NCBI RefSeq assembly: GCF_035989885.1
Contig: NZ_CP108518.1
Span: forward strand, 5,881,001-5,945,000
Origin: Streptomyces sp. NBC_01232
GTDB lineage: Bacteria; Actinomycetota; Actinomycetes; Streptomycetales; Streptomycetaceae
Length of the DNA stretch: 64,000 nt
Direction of reading: 5' to 3'
Shown here one piece after another: positions 1 through 8,627 of this stretch. Position 1 is the stretch's first letter. Each line of letters begins with the position of its first letter. Both the position numbers and the translations under genes were made by a program. The notes under the pieces were generated by a model that was not told where the DNA came from, did not search any database, and was given only the letters and a program-made list of their open reading frames with translations.

Positions 1-96
1 ACCCGCACCGGGAGCGGGCAGGTCCCCGGATGGGGGAAGGGCCCGATACCCTGGGGGACGACCACACGCCCCCGAACCCGAGGAATCGCGACCACC

Positions 97-1668
97 GTGT
101 TCGATACGCTCTCCGACCGCTTGGCGAATACCTTCAAGGGCCTGCGCGGCAAAGGCCGGCTGTCCGAGGCTGACATCGACGCAGCGGCCCGGGAAATCCG
201 TATCGCGCTCCTCGAGGCCGACGTCGCCCTCCCGGTCGTCCGCTCCTTCATCGCGAACGTCAAGGAACGCGCGCGCGGTGAGGAGGTCAGCAAGGCCCTG
301 AACCCGGGCCAGCAGGTCCTGAAGATCGTCAACGACGAGCTCGTCACCATCCTCGGCGGCGAGACCCGGCGGCTGCGCTTCGCCAAGACCGCCCCCACCG
401 TGATCATGCTGGCCGGTCTCCAGGGTGCCGGTAAGACCACCCTCGCCGGAAAGCTCGGCCTGTGGCTGAAGGGGCAGGGCCACGCCCCGCTGCTGGTCGC
501 GTGCGACCTCCAGCGCCCCAACGCCGTCAACCAGCTGAGCGTCGTCGCCGAGCGCGCGGGCGTCGCCGTGTACGCGCCCCAGCCCGGCAACGGCGTCGGC
601 GACCCGGTCCAGGTCGCGAAGGACTCCGTCGAGTACGCGCGGACCAAGCAGTACGACATCGTCATCGTCGACACCGCCGGCCGCCTCGGCATCGACTCCG
701 AGCTGATGCAGCAGGCAGCGGACATCCGCGACGCCGTCAGCCCCGACGAGATCCTCTTCGTCGTCGACGCGATGATCGGCCAGGACGCGGTCAACACCGC
801 CGAGGCCTTCCGCGACGGCGTCGGCTTCGACGGCGTCGTGCTCTCCAAGCTCGACGGCGACGCCCGGGGCGGTGCCGCGCTCTCCATCGCGCACGTCACC
901 GGCAAGCAGATCATGTTCGCCTCGAACGGCGAGAAGCTCGACGAGTTCGACGCGTTCCACCCCGACCGCATGGCGGGCCGGATCCTCGACATGGGTGACA
1001 TGCTCACCCTCATCGAGCAGGCCGAGAAGACCTTCTCGCAGGCCGAGGCCGAGAAGATGGCGGCCAAGCTCGCCAAGGGCCCCAAGGAGTTCACGCTCGA
1101 CGACTTCCTGGCCCAGATGGAGCAGGTCCGCAAGATGGGCTCCATCTCCAAGCTGCTCGGCATGCTGCCCGGCATGGGGCAGATCAAGGACCAGATCAAC
1201 AACATCGACGAGCGCGACGTCGACCGCACCGCCGCGATCATCAAGTCGATGACCCCGGCCGAGCGCCAGGACCCGACGATCATCAACGGCTCGCGCCGTG
1301 CCCGTATCGCCAAGGGTTCCGGCAGCGAGGTCAGCGCCGTCAAGTCGCTGGTCGAGCGGTTCTTCGAGGCCCGCAAGATGATGTCCCGCATGGCCCAGGG
1401 CGGCGGAATGCCGGGCATGCCCGGCATCCCCGGGATGGGCGGCGGCCCCGGCCGGCAGAAGAAGCAGGTCAAGCAGGCCAAGGGCAAGCGCAAGAGCGGC
1501 AACCCGATGAAGCGCAAGGAAGAGGAGGCCGCAGCCGCGGCCCGCCGCGAGCAGGGCCCGCAGGCGATCGAGCCCGCGGCCGCCGGCAACCCCTTCGGTC
1601 TTCCGGCGGGTGGCCAGGACGGTCAGGACTTCGACCTTCCGGACGAGTTCAAGAAGTTCATGAAGTAG
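97..1668 (+). CDS. ffh: Signal recognition particle GTPase Ffh (SRP54)
   Basis: Ffh binds 4.5S RNA and signal sequences of nascent membrane proteins and docks with FtsY in a GTP-dependent cycle at the cytoplasmic membrane. The 523-residue protein shows the N-terminal four-helix bundle, then the G domain with the P-loop GLQGAGKT at about residues 107-114 and DTAGR at about 192. A methionine-rich M domain follows from about residue 330 (MLPGMGQIK region), and the C-terminal tail is Gly/Met/Lys-rich. The start is GTG with AGGAA at 81-85 upstream; a TACCCT motif at 47-52 could be a -10 element. The length is normal for actinobacteria. It is followed by a strong hairpin, so it is probably monocistronic at its 3' side. 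Identification is secure. Confidence 0.97.
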   Translation: MFDTLSDRLANTFKGLRGKGRLSEADIDAAAREIRIALLEADVALPVVRSFIANVKERARGEEVSKALNPGQQVLKIVNDELVTILGGETRRLRFAKTAPTVIMLAGLQGAGKTTLAGKLGLWLKGQGHAPLLVACDLQRPNAVNQLSVVAERAGVAVYAPQPGNGVGDPVQVAKDSVEYARTKQYDIVIVDTAGRLGIDSELMQQAADIRDAVSPDEILFVVDAMIGQDAVNTAEAFRDGVGFDGVVLSKLDGDARGGAALSIAHVTGKQIMFASNGEKLDEFDAFHPDRMAGRILDMGDMLTLIEQAEKTFSQAEAEKMAAKLAKGPKEFTLDDFLAQMEQVRKMGSISKLLGMLPGMGQIKDQINNIDERDVDRTAAIIKSMTPAERQDPTIINGSRRARIAKGSGSEVSAVKSLVERFFEARKMMSRMAQGGGMPGMPGIPGMGGGPGRQKKQVKQAKGKRKSGNPMKRKEEEAAAAARREQGPQAIEPAAAGNPFGLPAGGQDGQDFDLPDEFKKFMK

Positions 1669-1685
1669 CACCCCGCAGGTGCGCG

Positions 1686-1725
1686 AGGAGGGCCCCCACC
1701 GTGTGTGCACGGTGGGGGCCCTCCT
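1686..1725 (+). terminator. Hairpin terminator after ffh
   Basis: A perfect 18-bp inverted repeat (AGGAGGGCCCCCACCGTG and its complement) with a TGTG loop lies 17 bases past the ffh stop and is followed by a pyrimidine-rich stretch. It would fold into a very stable RNA hairpin and separates ffh from the FtsH-like gene. Confidence 0.85.
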
Positions 1726-1800
1726 GCTTCTTTCCCGCTGGGGCGACGGCCCGTTTTATCCCTTATGGTCGGCCGGGAGGATGGCAGAAGGAGGCGCCCC

Positions 1801-3738
1801 GTGCCCAGCCCCACCCCCGTACCTCCCCGAGACAGGGCCGACACGCCCTGGCGCTCGGAAGGCGCACCGCCCACCCCCGCGCCGAAGAAGAGGATGCCGG
1901 GCGGCTGGCGCGGGCTCATCCTGGCCGCTCTGATCGTCTACCTGGTGACCAACCTGGTGCTGTCCTTCTTCAACGAGGGCGACGAGCCGACGATCTCGTA
2001 CACCGAGTTCAGCAAGCAGGTCGCCGCCGGAAACGTCTCCAAGATCTACTCCAAGGGCGACGCCATCCAGGGCCAGCTGAAGGCCGCGCAGCCCCTGCCC
2101 GACGGGGACAAGGGCGACTACACCAAATTCGTCACCCAGCGCCCGGCCTTCGCCGACGACGCGCTGTGGGCCGACCTCACCCAGCAGAACGTGACCGTGA
2201 CAGCCTCCCCGGTCGTCGTGCAGCGCAGCTTCCTCGCCAACCTGCTGATCTCGCTCGCCCCGATGCTCCTCCTGGTCCTGCTGTGGGTGGTCATCGCCCG
2301 CCGGATGGGCTCCGGAGCGGGAGGGATGGGCGCACTGGGCCGCAAGGCCCCGCCCAGGCCGGTGGAGCTGGAGACGGGCGACAGGCGCACCACCTTCGAG
2401 GACGTGGCCGGCATCGACGAGGTCGAGGGCGAGCTCAACGACGTCGTCGACTTCCTCAAGAACCCGCAGGAGTACCGGAAGATGGGCGCCCGGATGCCCG
2501 GCGGGGTCCTGCTCTCCGGCCCGCCCGGCACGGGCAAGACCCTGCTGGCGAGGGCGGTCGCGGGCGAGGCGGGGGTGCCCTTCTTCTCCGCCTCCGCCTC
2601 CGAGTTCATCGAGATGATCGTCGGAGTCGGCGCCTCCCGCGTGCGCGAACTGTTCACCGAGGCGCGGAAGGTGGCTCCCGCCATCATCTTCATCGACGAG
2701 ATCGACACCATCGGCCGGGCCCGCGGCGGGGGCAGTGCCATGGGCGGGCACGACGAACGCGAACAGACCCTCAACCAGATCCTCACCGAGATGGACGGCT
2801 TCTCCGGCTCGGAGGGCGTGATCGTCCTCGCGGCCACCAACCGCGCCGACGTGCTGGACCCGGCGCTGACCCGCCCCGGCCGCTTCGACCGCATGGTGGT
2901 CGTCTCCCCGCCCGACCGGGCCGGCCGCGAGGCCATCCTGCGCATCCACACCCGGGACATCCCGCTCGCCGAGGGCGTGGACCTCGCGCAGGTGGCCCGC
3001 ATCACGCCCGGCATGACCGGAGCGGACCTGGCCAACCTGGCCAACGAGGCCGCCCTGCTGGCCGTCAAGCGCCAGCAGAAGCAGGTCACCCAGTCGGACC
3101 TGTCGGACGCCCTGGAGAAGGTCCAGCTGGGCGCCGAGCGACCGCTGGTCATGCCGGAGGAGGAGCGCCGGCGCACCGCCTACCACGAGAGCGGCCACGC
3201 ACTGCTGGGCATGCTCCAGCCGGGCGCCGACCCGGTCCGCAAGATCACGATCGTTCCCCGCGGCCGCGCACTCGGCGTCACCCTCTCGACCCCGGACGCG
3301 GACCGGTACGCCTACACCGAGGAGTACCTGCGCGGCCGCATCATCGGCGCCCTCGGCGGCATGGCGGCCGAGCACGTCGTCTACGACCTCATCACCACCG
3401 GAGCCGAGAACGACCTGGAGCAGGTGACCAACATCGTCCGAGGCATGGTCGGCCGCTGGGGCATGAGCGAGCGGATCGGCCGCCTCACCGCGATCCCCTC
3501 CGACGGACAGAGCCCCTACGGCCTGTCCGCCGCCCCCGCCACCCTCGACGCCGTCGACCACGAGATGCGGCGCATCGTGGACGAGTGCTACATCGAGGCC
3601 TGCCGGCTGCTGCGCGAGCACCGCCCGCAGCTGGACGCCCTGGCGCAGGCCCTCCTCGCCAGCGAGACCCTGGACGAACCGGCCGCCTACGCCGCCGCGG
3701 GCATCACCCGGATGACGAAGGCGTACGGCGCCGACTGA
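1801..3738 (+). CDS. FtsH-like membrane AAA protease with altered pore motif
   Basis: This is a membrane-anchored ATP- and zinc-dependent protease of the FtsH family. The chosen GTG start has AAGGAGG at 1788-1794, six bases upstream; in-frame codons further upstream lie in the ffh terminator. The 645-residue protein has a Pro-rich N-terminus, a membrane segment at about 37-57, an external domain with ISYTEF, a second membrane segment at about 138-160, Walker A GPPGTGKT (240-247), Walker B FIDEID, the second region of homology (TRPGRFDR), the zinc site HESGH (about 462-466) and the third ligand in GAENDLEQ (about 538). All catalytic residues are present, but the pore loop reads MIVGVGAS, with Ile about 273 in place of the usual Phe. 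It is likely a second, divergent FtsH paralogue rather than the essential one. Confidence 0.9.
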   Translation: MPSPTPVPPRDRADTPWRSEGAPPTPAPKKRMPGGWRGLILAALIVYLVTNLVLSFFNEGDEPTISYTEFSKQVAAGNVSKIYSKGDAIQGQLKAAQPLPDGDKGDYTKFVTQRPAFADDALWADLTQQNVTVTASPVVVQRSFLANLLISLAPMLLLVLLWVVIARRMGSGAGGMGALGRKAPPRPVELETGDRRTTFEDVAGIDEVEGELNDVVDFLKNPQEYRKMGARMPGGVLLSGPPGTGKTLLARAVAGEAGVPFFSASASEFIEMIVGVGASRVRELFTEARKVAPAIIFIDEIDTIGRARGGGSAMGGHDEREQTLNQILTEMDGFSGSEGVIVLAATNRADVLDPALTRPGRFDRMVVVSPPDRAGREAILRIHTRDIPLAEGVDLAQVARITPGMTGADLANLANEAALLAVKRQQKQVTQSDLSDALEKVQLGAERPLVMPEEERRRTAYHESGHALLGMLQPGADPVRKITIVPRGRALGVTLSTPDADRYAYTEEYLRGRIIGALGGMAAEHVVYDLITTGAENDLEQVTNIVRGMVGRWGMSERIGRLTAIPSDGQSPYGLSAAPATLDAVDHEMRRIVDECYIEACRLLREHRPQLDALAQALLASETLDEPAAYAAAGITRMTKAYGAD

Positions 3739-3760
3739 GGTGCGGCCTCAGGTCCCGCCG

Positions 3761-4447
3761 TCAGTCCACCCTGGCGATCACATACCGGAAGATGTTCGGC
3801 AGCCACACGGCGCCGTCGGACCGCTCGAACGGGTGAAGCGCCTCGGCCAGTTCCTTCTCCGCCAGCACGGGATCGGCCGTGCGGTCGTAGAGCCCGGTCG
3901 ACAGCAGTCCGCGTACCGCGCTGTCCACGTCCGCGTACCCGAACGGGCAGAACACCCGCCCGGAACCGTCCGGTCTCAGCCCGGCCCGCTCCACCAGGGC
4001 GTCCAGATCCCGCGGCGCGGGCCCACCGCCCAGGACCGAGGGCACCGTGCAGCGCTCCGCGGGCCCCCAGTCGGCCAGCACCACCGCCCCGCCGCGGCGG
4101 ACCGCGGGCAGGGCCGCCGCCAGGGCCGCGGGGGCCGGGGAGAAGGCGAGCAGGGCGTCGTACGGCCGGGGCGGCGAAGCAGGCTCCGGCGGGGCCGCCA
4201 GTACCTCCAGCAGCCGCTCACGGGCCAGTGCCCGCCGGGCCGGATCCGCCTCCACGCCCGTGGCCGCGGCTCCCCGCCCGGCCGCCAGCAGCAGGGCCAG
4301 GCCCGCCCCGCAGTCCAGGCCGAGCAGCCGGTCACCCGGCCCGACCTCCAGCCGGTCGTAGACCGCCTCGTACAGCGGTACAAGCATCCGTTCCTGGATC
4401 TCCGCCCAGTCCCGGGCGACGAGCGTCGCCGTCGGCGTCGGTGTCAT
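3761..4447 (-). CDS. SAM-dependent methyltransferase-like protein
   Basis: The 228-residue protein carries a class I methyltransferase glycine-rich motif (LGLDCGAGLALLL, about residues 38-50) followed by an acidic residue in GVEADP, as expected for S-adenosylmethionine binding. Its substrate cannot be read from the sequence. The ATG at 4447 is chosen because AGGAG lies just upstream; the open frame continues further but without a ribosome site. It converges on the FtsH-like gene and diverges from proS, 131 bases away, so the two promoters share that gap. Family assignment is reasonably sure, function unknown. Confidence 0.72.
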   Translation of the reverse strand: MTPTPTATLVARDWAEIQERMLVPLYEAVYDRLEVGPGDRLLGLDCGAGLALLLAAGRGAAATGVEADPARRALARERLLEVLAAPPEPASPPRPYDALLAFSPAPAALAAALPAVRRGGAVVLADWGPAERCTVPSVLGGGPAPRDLDALVERAGLRPDGSGRVFCPFGYADVDSAVRGLLSTGLYDRTADPVLAEKELAEALHPFERSDGAVWLPNIFRYVIARVD

Positions 4448-4578
4448 CGAAAGAGCGCTCCTGATTCCGTGTCGCCCCCGTGCCCCCGTTGCCAGAGAAC
4501 TCCCCATTCGCGCCCGCGTCCAGAGGAGCGCGCCACCCGATTCACGTATCGCGTGCCGGGCGCCGTACGATTCGCGGC

Positions 4579-5991
4579 ATGGCAAAGGCACCCGTTCTCA
4601 CCCCGCAGGCGGAGGATTTCCCCCGCTGGTACCAGGATCTGATCAACAAGGCCGAGCTGGCCGACAATGGTCCGGTCCGCGGCACCATGGTCATCCGACC
4701 GTACGGCTACGGCCTGTGGGAGCGGATGCAGCAGGAGATGGACGCGCGCATCAAGGACGCTGGCGCCCAGAACGCGTACTTCCCGCTGTTCATCCCGCAG
4801 TCGTACCTGACGAAGGAAGCGGAGCACGTCGAGGGCTTCGCCCCCGAGCTCGCGGTCGTCACGCACGGCGGCGGCAAGGAGCTGGAAGAGCCGGTCGTCG
4901 TCCGGCCCACCTCCGAGACGATCATCAACGACTACTTCTCCAAGTGGGTCCAGAGCTACCGTGACCTGCCCCTGCTGATCAACCAGTGGGCCAACGTGGT
5001 CCGCTGGGAGATGCGCCCGCGCGTGTTCCTCCGTACGAGCGAGTTCCTCTGGCAGGAGGGCCACACGGCCCACGCCACCTACGAGGACGCCCGCGACTAC
5101 GCGGCCCGCATCCACACGGACGTCTACGGCGACTTCATGACGAACGTGCTCGGCATCGACGTCGTGCTCGGCCGCAAGACCGCCAAGGAGCGCTTCGCCG
5201 GCGCCATCAACACCCTCACCCTCGAGGGCATGATGGGCGACGGCAAGGCCCTGCAGCTGGGCACGAGCCACGAGCTCGGCACCAACTTCGCCAAGGCCTT
5301 CAACACGCAGTACCTGTCGAAGGAAGGCAAGCAGGAGCTCGTCTGGCAGACCTCGTGGGGCGTCTCGACCCGCATGGTCGGCGGCCTGATCATGTCGCAC
5401 GGCGACGACAACGGCCTGCGCGTCCCGCCGCGCCTCGCGCACGTCCAGGTCGTCGTCATGGCGATCAAGGGCGACGAGGCCGTGGCCAAGGTCCGCGAGC
5501 TGGGTGCCCAGCTCAAGGCGGCCGGCCTGCGCGTGTTCGTCGACGACCGCGTCGACACCCCCTTCGGCCGCCGCGCCGTGGACTGGGAGCTCAAGGGCGT
5601 ACCGGTCCGCATCGAGATCGGCCCCCGCGACCTGGAGGCCGGCACCGCGATGCTGGCCCGCCGGATCCCGGGCGGGAAGACCCCGGTGCAGATCGACGCC
5701 CTCGCCGACCTGCTGCCCAAGGTGCTGGACGAGGACCAGGCGCAGCTGCTGCGCGAGTCCCGCGAGCGCCGCGAGGCCCGTACGTCCGACGTCGCGACCA
5801 TCGGGGAGGCCGCCGAGGCCGCCATCGCCGGCGGCTGGGCGCGGATCCCGTGGGCCGACCTCGGTCCCGAGGGCGAGGCGAAGCTGGCGGAGCAGGCCGT
5901 CTCCGTGCGCTGCCTGATCGCCGAGGACGGGTCGGTCCCGGAGGCGGACGACGCCCCCGGTACGCTCGCGATCGTCGCGCGCTCGTACTGA
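4579..5991 (+). CDS. proS: Prolyl-tRNA synthetase, short archaeal/eukaryal-type
   Basis: This enzyme charges tRNA-Pro with proline in the cytoplasm. The 470-residue protein contains the class II core: RPTSETIINDYFSKW, motif 2 (RWEMRPRVFLRTSEFLWQEGHTAH), motif 3 (GGLIMSHGDDNGLRVPPRLA), and a C-terminal anticodon-binding domain ending in Tyr, a hallmark of the archaeal/eukaryal-like ProRS. There is no room for the editing insertion (INS) that bacterial-type ProRS carries between motifs 2 and 3. The ATG at 4579 begins MAKAPVLTPQ, and the frame upstream lacks a convincing start. A perfect hairpin follows. Many bacteria carry only one ProRS type; whether a long-type proS exists elsewhere in this genome is not visible here. 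Confidence 0.95.
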   Translation: MAKAPVLTPQAEDFPRWYQDLINKAELADNGPVRGTMVIRPYGYGLWERMQQEMDARIKDAGAQNAYFPLFIPQSYLTKEAEHVEGFAPELAVVTHGGGKELEEPVVVRPTSETIINDYFSKWVQSYRDLPLLINQWANVVRWEMRPRVFLRTSEFLWQEGHTAHATYEDARDYAARIHTDVYGDFMTNVLGIDVVLGRKTAKERFAGAINTLTLEGMMGDGKALQLGTSHELGTNFAKAFNTQYLSKEGKQELVWQTSWGVSTRMVGGLIMSHGDDNGLRVPPRLAHVQVVVMAIKGDEAVAKVRELGAQLKAAGLRVFVDDRVDTPFGRRAVDWELKGVPVRIEIGPRDLEAGTAMLARRIPGGKTPVQIDALADLLPKVLDEDQAQLLRESRERREARTSDVATIGEAAEAAIAGGWARIPWADLGPEGEAKLAEQAVSVRCLIAEDGSVPEADDAPGTLAIVARSY

Positions 5992-6008
5992 CCGGGCCGA
6001 CAGGCTTC

Positions 6009-6048
6009 CCGGCCCCGGCGTGCGGCACGTGCCGCACGCCGGGGCCGG
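6009..6048 (+). terminator. Perfect palindromic terminator after proS
   Basis: A 20-bp perfect inverted repeat with its centre between 6028 and 6029 begins 18 bases after the proS stop. It has no U tail, as is common for terminators in very GC-rich actinobacteria. Confidence 0.82.
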
Positions 6049-6165
6049 TTCACTTTGGTCGACGTTACGTACCGACTCCTCCTGAGATCGGCGCACCCGT
6101 CCTCGTCAGGACGCATGAGACTGAACTGACTGGTACGTGCAAAAAATTTGGAATGGCCCGGAATC

Positions 6166-6191
6166 GGAACACCCGGGCACCTCGGCTCGTT
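6166..6191 (+). promoter_or_regulatory. Candidate SigR/ECF-type promoter, possibly leaderless
   Basis: GGAAC at 6166-6170 and GTT at 6189-6191 are separated by exactly 18 bases, matching the known SigR-like pattern GGAAT-N18/19-GTT except in the last -35 base. The implied start of transcription falls at about 6197-6200, on or next to the GTG start of the SprT-like gene, which has no Shine-Dalgarno sequence. The match is short and could be chance. Confidence 0.4.
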
Positions 6192-6199
6192 GTCACGAC

Positions 6200-6796
6200 G
6201 TGAGCACGACACCACCTGTTCTCGCCGCAGAGCTGGCGCAGGCGTGGGCCGATATTCAGCGGTACCACCCCGAGCTGCCTGACCTTGCCGCGCCCGAGTC
6301 CCTGATCGGAGAGTCCTCGTCCGCCTGCGGCGGCGAGCTCTCCTTCGAGCGACTGCTGCACGAGGCAGTCCACGGCATCGCCGCAGCGCGCGGTGTCCGT
6401 GACACCTCGCGCGCCGGCCGCTACCACAACCGCAGATTCCTCGCGATCGCCGAGGAGATGGGGCTGGACCACTCCGAAGAACCGCACGCGAGCAGCGGCT
6501 TCTCGCTGGTCACCCTCAACCCGGAGGCGAAGCGCCGCTACCGGCCCACCATCGAGCGGCTTCAGCGCGCGCTGAAGGCCCACACGGCGGCCACGGCAGC
6601 CGACACCAAGCGCAGCTTCCGCGGACCGGCGGCCCGGCACGGGTCGTCCGGCGGCGGTGTGCGCGTCAAGGCGGTCTGCGACTGCGGGCGCAACGTGCGG
6701 GTGGTCCCCTCCGTGCTGGCTCAGGCGCCGATCGTCTGCGGTGGCTGCATGAAGCCCTTCCGCATCCCCGACGTGGCCATCGCGGCGGCCTCCTGA
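6200..6796 (+). CDS. SprT-like zinc metalloprotein with C-terminal zinc ribbon
   Basis: The 198-residue protein has an HExxH-type site (LLHEAVHGIAA, about residues 53-63), then the pattern RYHNRRFLAIAEEMGL typical of SprT-like metalloproteases, where the His in YHN is the probable third zinc ligand. Near the C-terminus VCDCGRNVRVV followed by VCGGCMKPF gives a CxC...CxxC zinc ribbon, as in SprT/Spartan-related proteins. Family members can cut DNA-protein crosslinks, but the substrate here is unknown. The GTG at 6200 is preferred over an upstream frame because the domain starts directly after it. There is no ribosome-binding site, consistent with leaderless translation. It stands alone between the proS terminator and the rpsP operon. 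Confidence 0.75.
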   Translation: MSTTPPVLAAELAQAWADIQRYHPELPDLAAPESLIGESSSACGGELSFERLLHEAVHGIAAARGVRDTSRAGRYHNRRFLAIAEEMGLDHSEEPHASSGFSLVTLNPEAKRRYRPTIERLQRALKAHTAATAADTKRSFRGPAARHGSSGGGVRVKAVCDCGRNVRVVPSVLAQAPIVCGGCMKPFRIPDVAIAAAS

Positions 6797-7179
6797 CCGC
6801 CCTGTCGGCCGCCGCCGGGGCCACCGCCCCACGGCGAACCGGCCGCCGGGCTCCCGCCCCCACCGGGGCGGCCGCCGACGGCGCACACGCGGGCAGCCCG
6901 TACCGCCGAACCACCGGTGGGCCGCGCCCCGCGCCCCGTACGGCCGTCCCCGTGGAAGGCCGCGCCCGCACCGAGGCGGGAACGGGCCGCCGGCGGGAGC
7001 CGGTCCTGCCCGCCCGGCGGAGCGCGGCGCAGGCGTATGGCACAATGGCTAGCTGTACTCGACAGTCGCATAGGACCCCTCTCTCCTCCGGCTGACGCGT
7101 CCATCGGGCACCCGAGTACCGCAACCCCACGTGGCATCTCATGTGCCCAACCACGTCAAGTTCAGGAGACACCACTCCA
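6797..7179 (+). promoter_or_regulatory. Leader and promoter region of the rpsP operon
   Basis: No gene is visible in this 383-base gap. The first 230 bases are extremely GC-rich. A more A/T-containing patch at about 7036-7075 (with CACAAT at 7041-7046, TAGCTG, TAGGAC) is the likeliest promoter area for rpsP, but I could not fix a -35/-10 pair. AGGAG at 7164-7168 is the rpsP ribosome-binding site. The long untranslated leader could hold ribosomal-protein autoregulation. Confidence 0.4.
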
Positions 7180-7620
7180 GTGGCAGTCAAGATCAAGCTC
7201 AAGCGCCTCGGCAAGATTCGCCAGCCGCACTACCGCATCGTCGTCGCCGACGCCCGTACCCGTCGGGACGGTCGCGCGATCGAAGAGATCGGTATCTACC
7301 ACCCGACCTACAACCCGTCGCGCATCGAGGTCAACGCCGAGCGTGCGCAGTACTGGCTGTCCGTCGGCGCCCAGCCCACCGAGGCTGTGCTCGCCATCCT
7401 GAAGCTGACCGGTGACTGGCAGGCCCACAAGGGTCTCCCCGCCCCCGCGCCGCTCCTGCAGCCGGAGACGAAGGAGAGCAAGCGTCGCTCCTTCGACGAG
7501 TTCGCCAAGGCCCTCGAGGGCATCGGCGAGGGCAAGGGCGAGGCCATCACGCAGAAGGCGAAGAAGGCCGACAAGAAGGCGGACGAGGCTGAGGCCGCCG
7601 CCGAGTCGACCGAGGCCTGA
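7180..7620 (+). CDS. rpsP: 30S ribosomal protein S16
   Basis: S16 is a small-subunit protein needed for 30S assembly. The N-terminal 80 residues ([41 protein letters not shown]) are classic S16. The 146-residue protein is longer than the roughly 82-residue enterobacterial form because of a Lys/Ala/Glu-rich C-terminal tail, common in actinobacteria. The GTG start at 7180 has AGGAG 11 bases upstream. It is the first gene of the operon rpsP-KH-rimM-trmD, with only two bases to the next gene. Confidence 0.97.
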   Translation: MAVKIKLKRLGKIRQPHYRIVVADARTRRDGRAIEEIGIYHPTYNPSRIEVNAERAQYWLSVGAQPTEAVLAILKLTGDWQAHKGLPAPAPLLQPETKESKRRSFDEFAKALEGIGEGKGEAITQKAKKADKKADEAEAAAESTEA

Positions 7621-7622
7621 TC

Positions 7623-7862
7623 ATGCTCGAGGAGGCTCTTGAGCACCTCGTAAAGGGCATTGTGGACAACCCCGACGAAGTGCAGGTCGCCTCGCGCAAC
7701 CTGCGTCGCGGGCAGGTGCTCGAGGTCCGGGTCCACCCCGACGACCTCGGCAAGGTGATCGGCCGCAACGGCCGCACCGCACGTGCTCTGCGCACCGTCG
7801 TGGGCGCCATCGGCGGCCGGGGGATCCGCGTCGACCTCGTCGACGTGGACCAGGTCCGCTGA
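7623..7862 (+). CDS. khpA: KH-domain RNA-binding protein KhpA
   Basis: This 79-residue protein is a single KH domain with the RNA-contacting GxxG loop in VIGRNGRTARALR (about residues 43-55). KhpA-type proteins bind RNA, often with the partner KhpB/Jag, and influence cell elongation and mRNA or sRNA metabolism. The position between rpsP and rimM is the conserved location in Gram-positive bacteria. The ATG follows the rpsP stop by two bases, indicating coupling. A strong hairpin after the gene partly insulates it from rimM. Confidence 0.93.
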   Translation: MLEEALEHLVKGIVDNPDEVQVASRNLRRGQVLEVRVHPDDLGKVIGRNGRTARALRTVVGAIGGRGIRVDLVDVDQVR

Positions 7863-7877
7863 GCAGTTGATTCACCG

Positions 7878-7920
7878 GCACGGGCCGGGGAGGGCGTATG
7901 TTGCCCGCCCCGGCCCGTGC
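7878..7920 (+). terminator. Hairpin between khpA and rimM
   Basis: GCACGGGCCGGGG at 7878-7890 pairs with CCCCGGCCCGTGC at 7908-7920, with partial pairing in the loop (GGGC with GCCC), and TGTTTCTG follows. It is likely a terminator or attenuator inside the operon, lowering expression of rimM-trmD relative to rpsP. Confidence 0.75.
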
Positions 7921-7970
7921 TGTTTCTGCCCCCGGGCAGGAGCGATGTTTCTGCCCCCGGGCAGGAGCGA
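7921..7970 (+). repeat. Exact 25-bp tandem duplication upstream of rimM
   Basis: Bases 7921-7945 and 7946-7970 are identical. Each copy contains the inverted repeat CTGCCC-CC-GGGCAG, so the RNA would carry two identical small hairpins directly after the larger hairpin at 7878-7920 and before the rimM ribosome-binding site. Confidence 0.95.
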
Positions 7971-8012
7971 CCAATGATGTGAGCAACCACGCCGCAGTAA
8001 GGGAAGAGCACA

Positions 8013-8627
8013 GTGGAGTTGGTAGTCGCGCGGATCGGCCGCGCCCACGGCATCAAGGGTGAGGTCACCGTCGAGGTGCGCACCGACGAGCCGGAACTGC
8101 GGCTCGGTCCCGGCGCCGTGCTCAGGACGGACCCCGCGACGGCGGGACCTCTGACGATCGAGACGGGCCGCGTGCACAGCGGGCGGCTGCTGCTCCGTTT
8201 CGCGGGGGTCAAGGACCGCACCGGCGCCGAGGCGCTGCGCAACATCCTCCTGATCGCCGAGGTCGACCCGGCAGAGCTGCCGGAGGAGCCCGACGAGTAC
8301 TACGACCACCAGCTGATGGACCTGGACGTGGTGCTGGAGGACGGCACCGAGATCGGCCGGATCACCGAGATCTCCCACCTGCCCTCGCAGGACCTCTTCA
8401 TCGTCGAGCGGCCGGACGGCACCGAGGTGATGATCCCCTTCGTGGAGGAGATCGTCGCCGAGATCGACCTGGACGAGCAGCGCTGTGTCATCACCCCGCC
8501 GCCCGGGCTGATCGACGAGCGCGACGCCATCGTCGTATCGACCCGTGACGAGGAAGCGGCGGACGCCGACAACTCCGAGGACGCCCCGGGTTCCAAGGGT
8601 TCCAAGGGCTCCGGGGACGACGCCTGA
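8013..8627 (+). CDS. rimM: Ribosome maturation factor RimM
   Basis: RimM assists late 16S rRNA 3' domain and head maturation of the 30S subunit, binding S19. The 204-residue protein shows the N-terminal RimM barrel ([22 protein letters not shown]) and the C-terminal PRC-barrel region ([37 protein letters not shown]). The last 30 residues are an acidic and Ser/Gly-rich tail. The GTG start at 8013 has AAGGGA at 7999-8004. The stop codon overlaps the trmD ATG (TGATG), so the two are translationally coupled. Confidence 0.95.
   Translation: MELVVARIGRAHGIKGEVTVEVRTDEPELRLGPGAVLRTDPATAGPLTIETGRVHSGRLLLRFAGVKDRTGAEALRNILLIAEVDPAELPEEPDEYYDHQLMDLDVVLEDGTEIGRITEISHLPSQDLFIVERPDGTEVMIPFVEEIVAEIDLDEQRCVITPPPGLIDERDAIVVSTRDEEAADADNSEDAPGSKGSKGSGDDA

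Noticed and set aside
1756..3621. 621-codon open frame on the minus strand opposite the FtsH-like gene
   Set aside because: It is a shadow frame of a high-GC gene; its translation is low-complexity and shows no domain, whereas the plus strand encodes a complete FtsH family protein.
4444..6096. 550-codon minus-strand frame opposite proS
   Set aside because: It mirrors the proS coding region and shows only biased Val/Gly/Leu/Asp composition; proS motifs are clear on the other strand.
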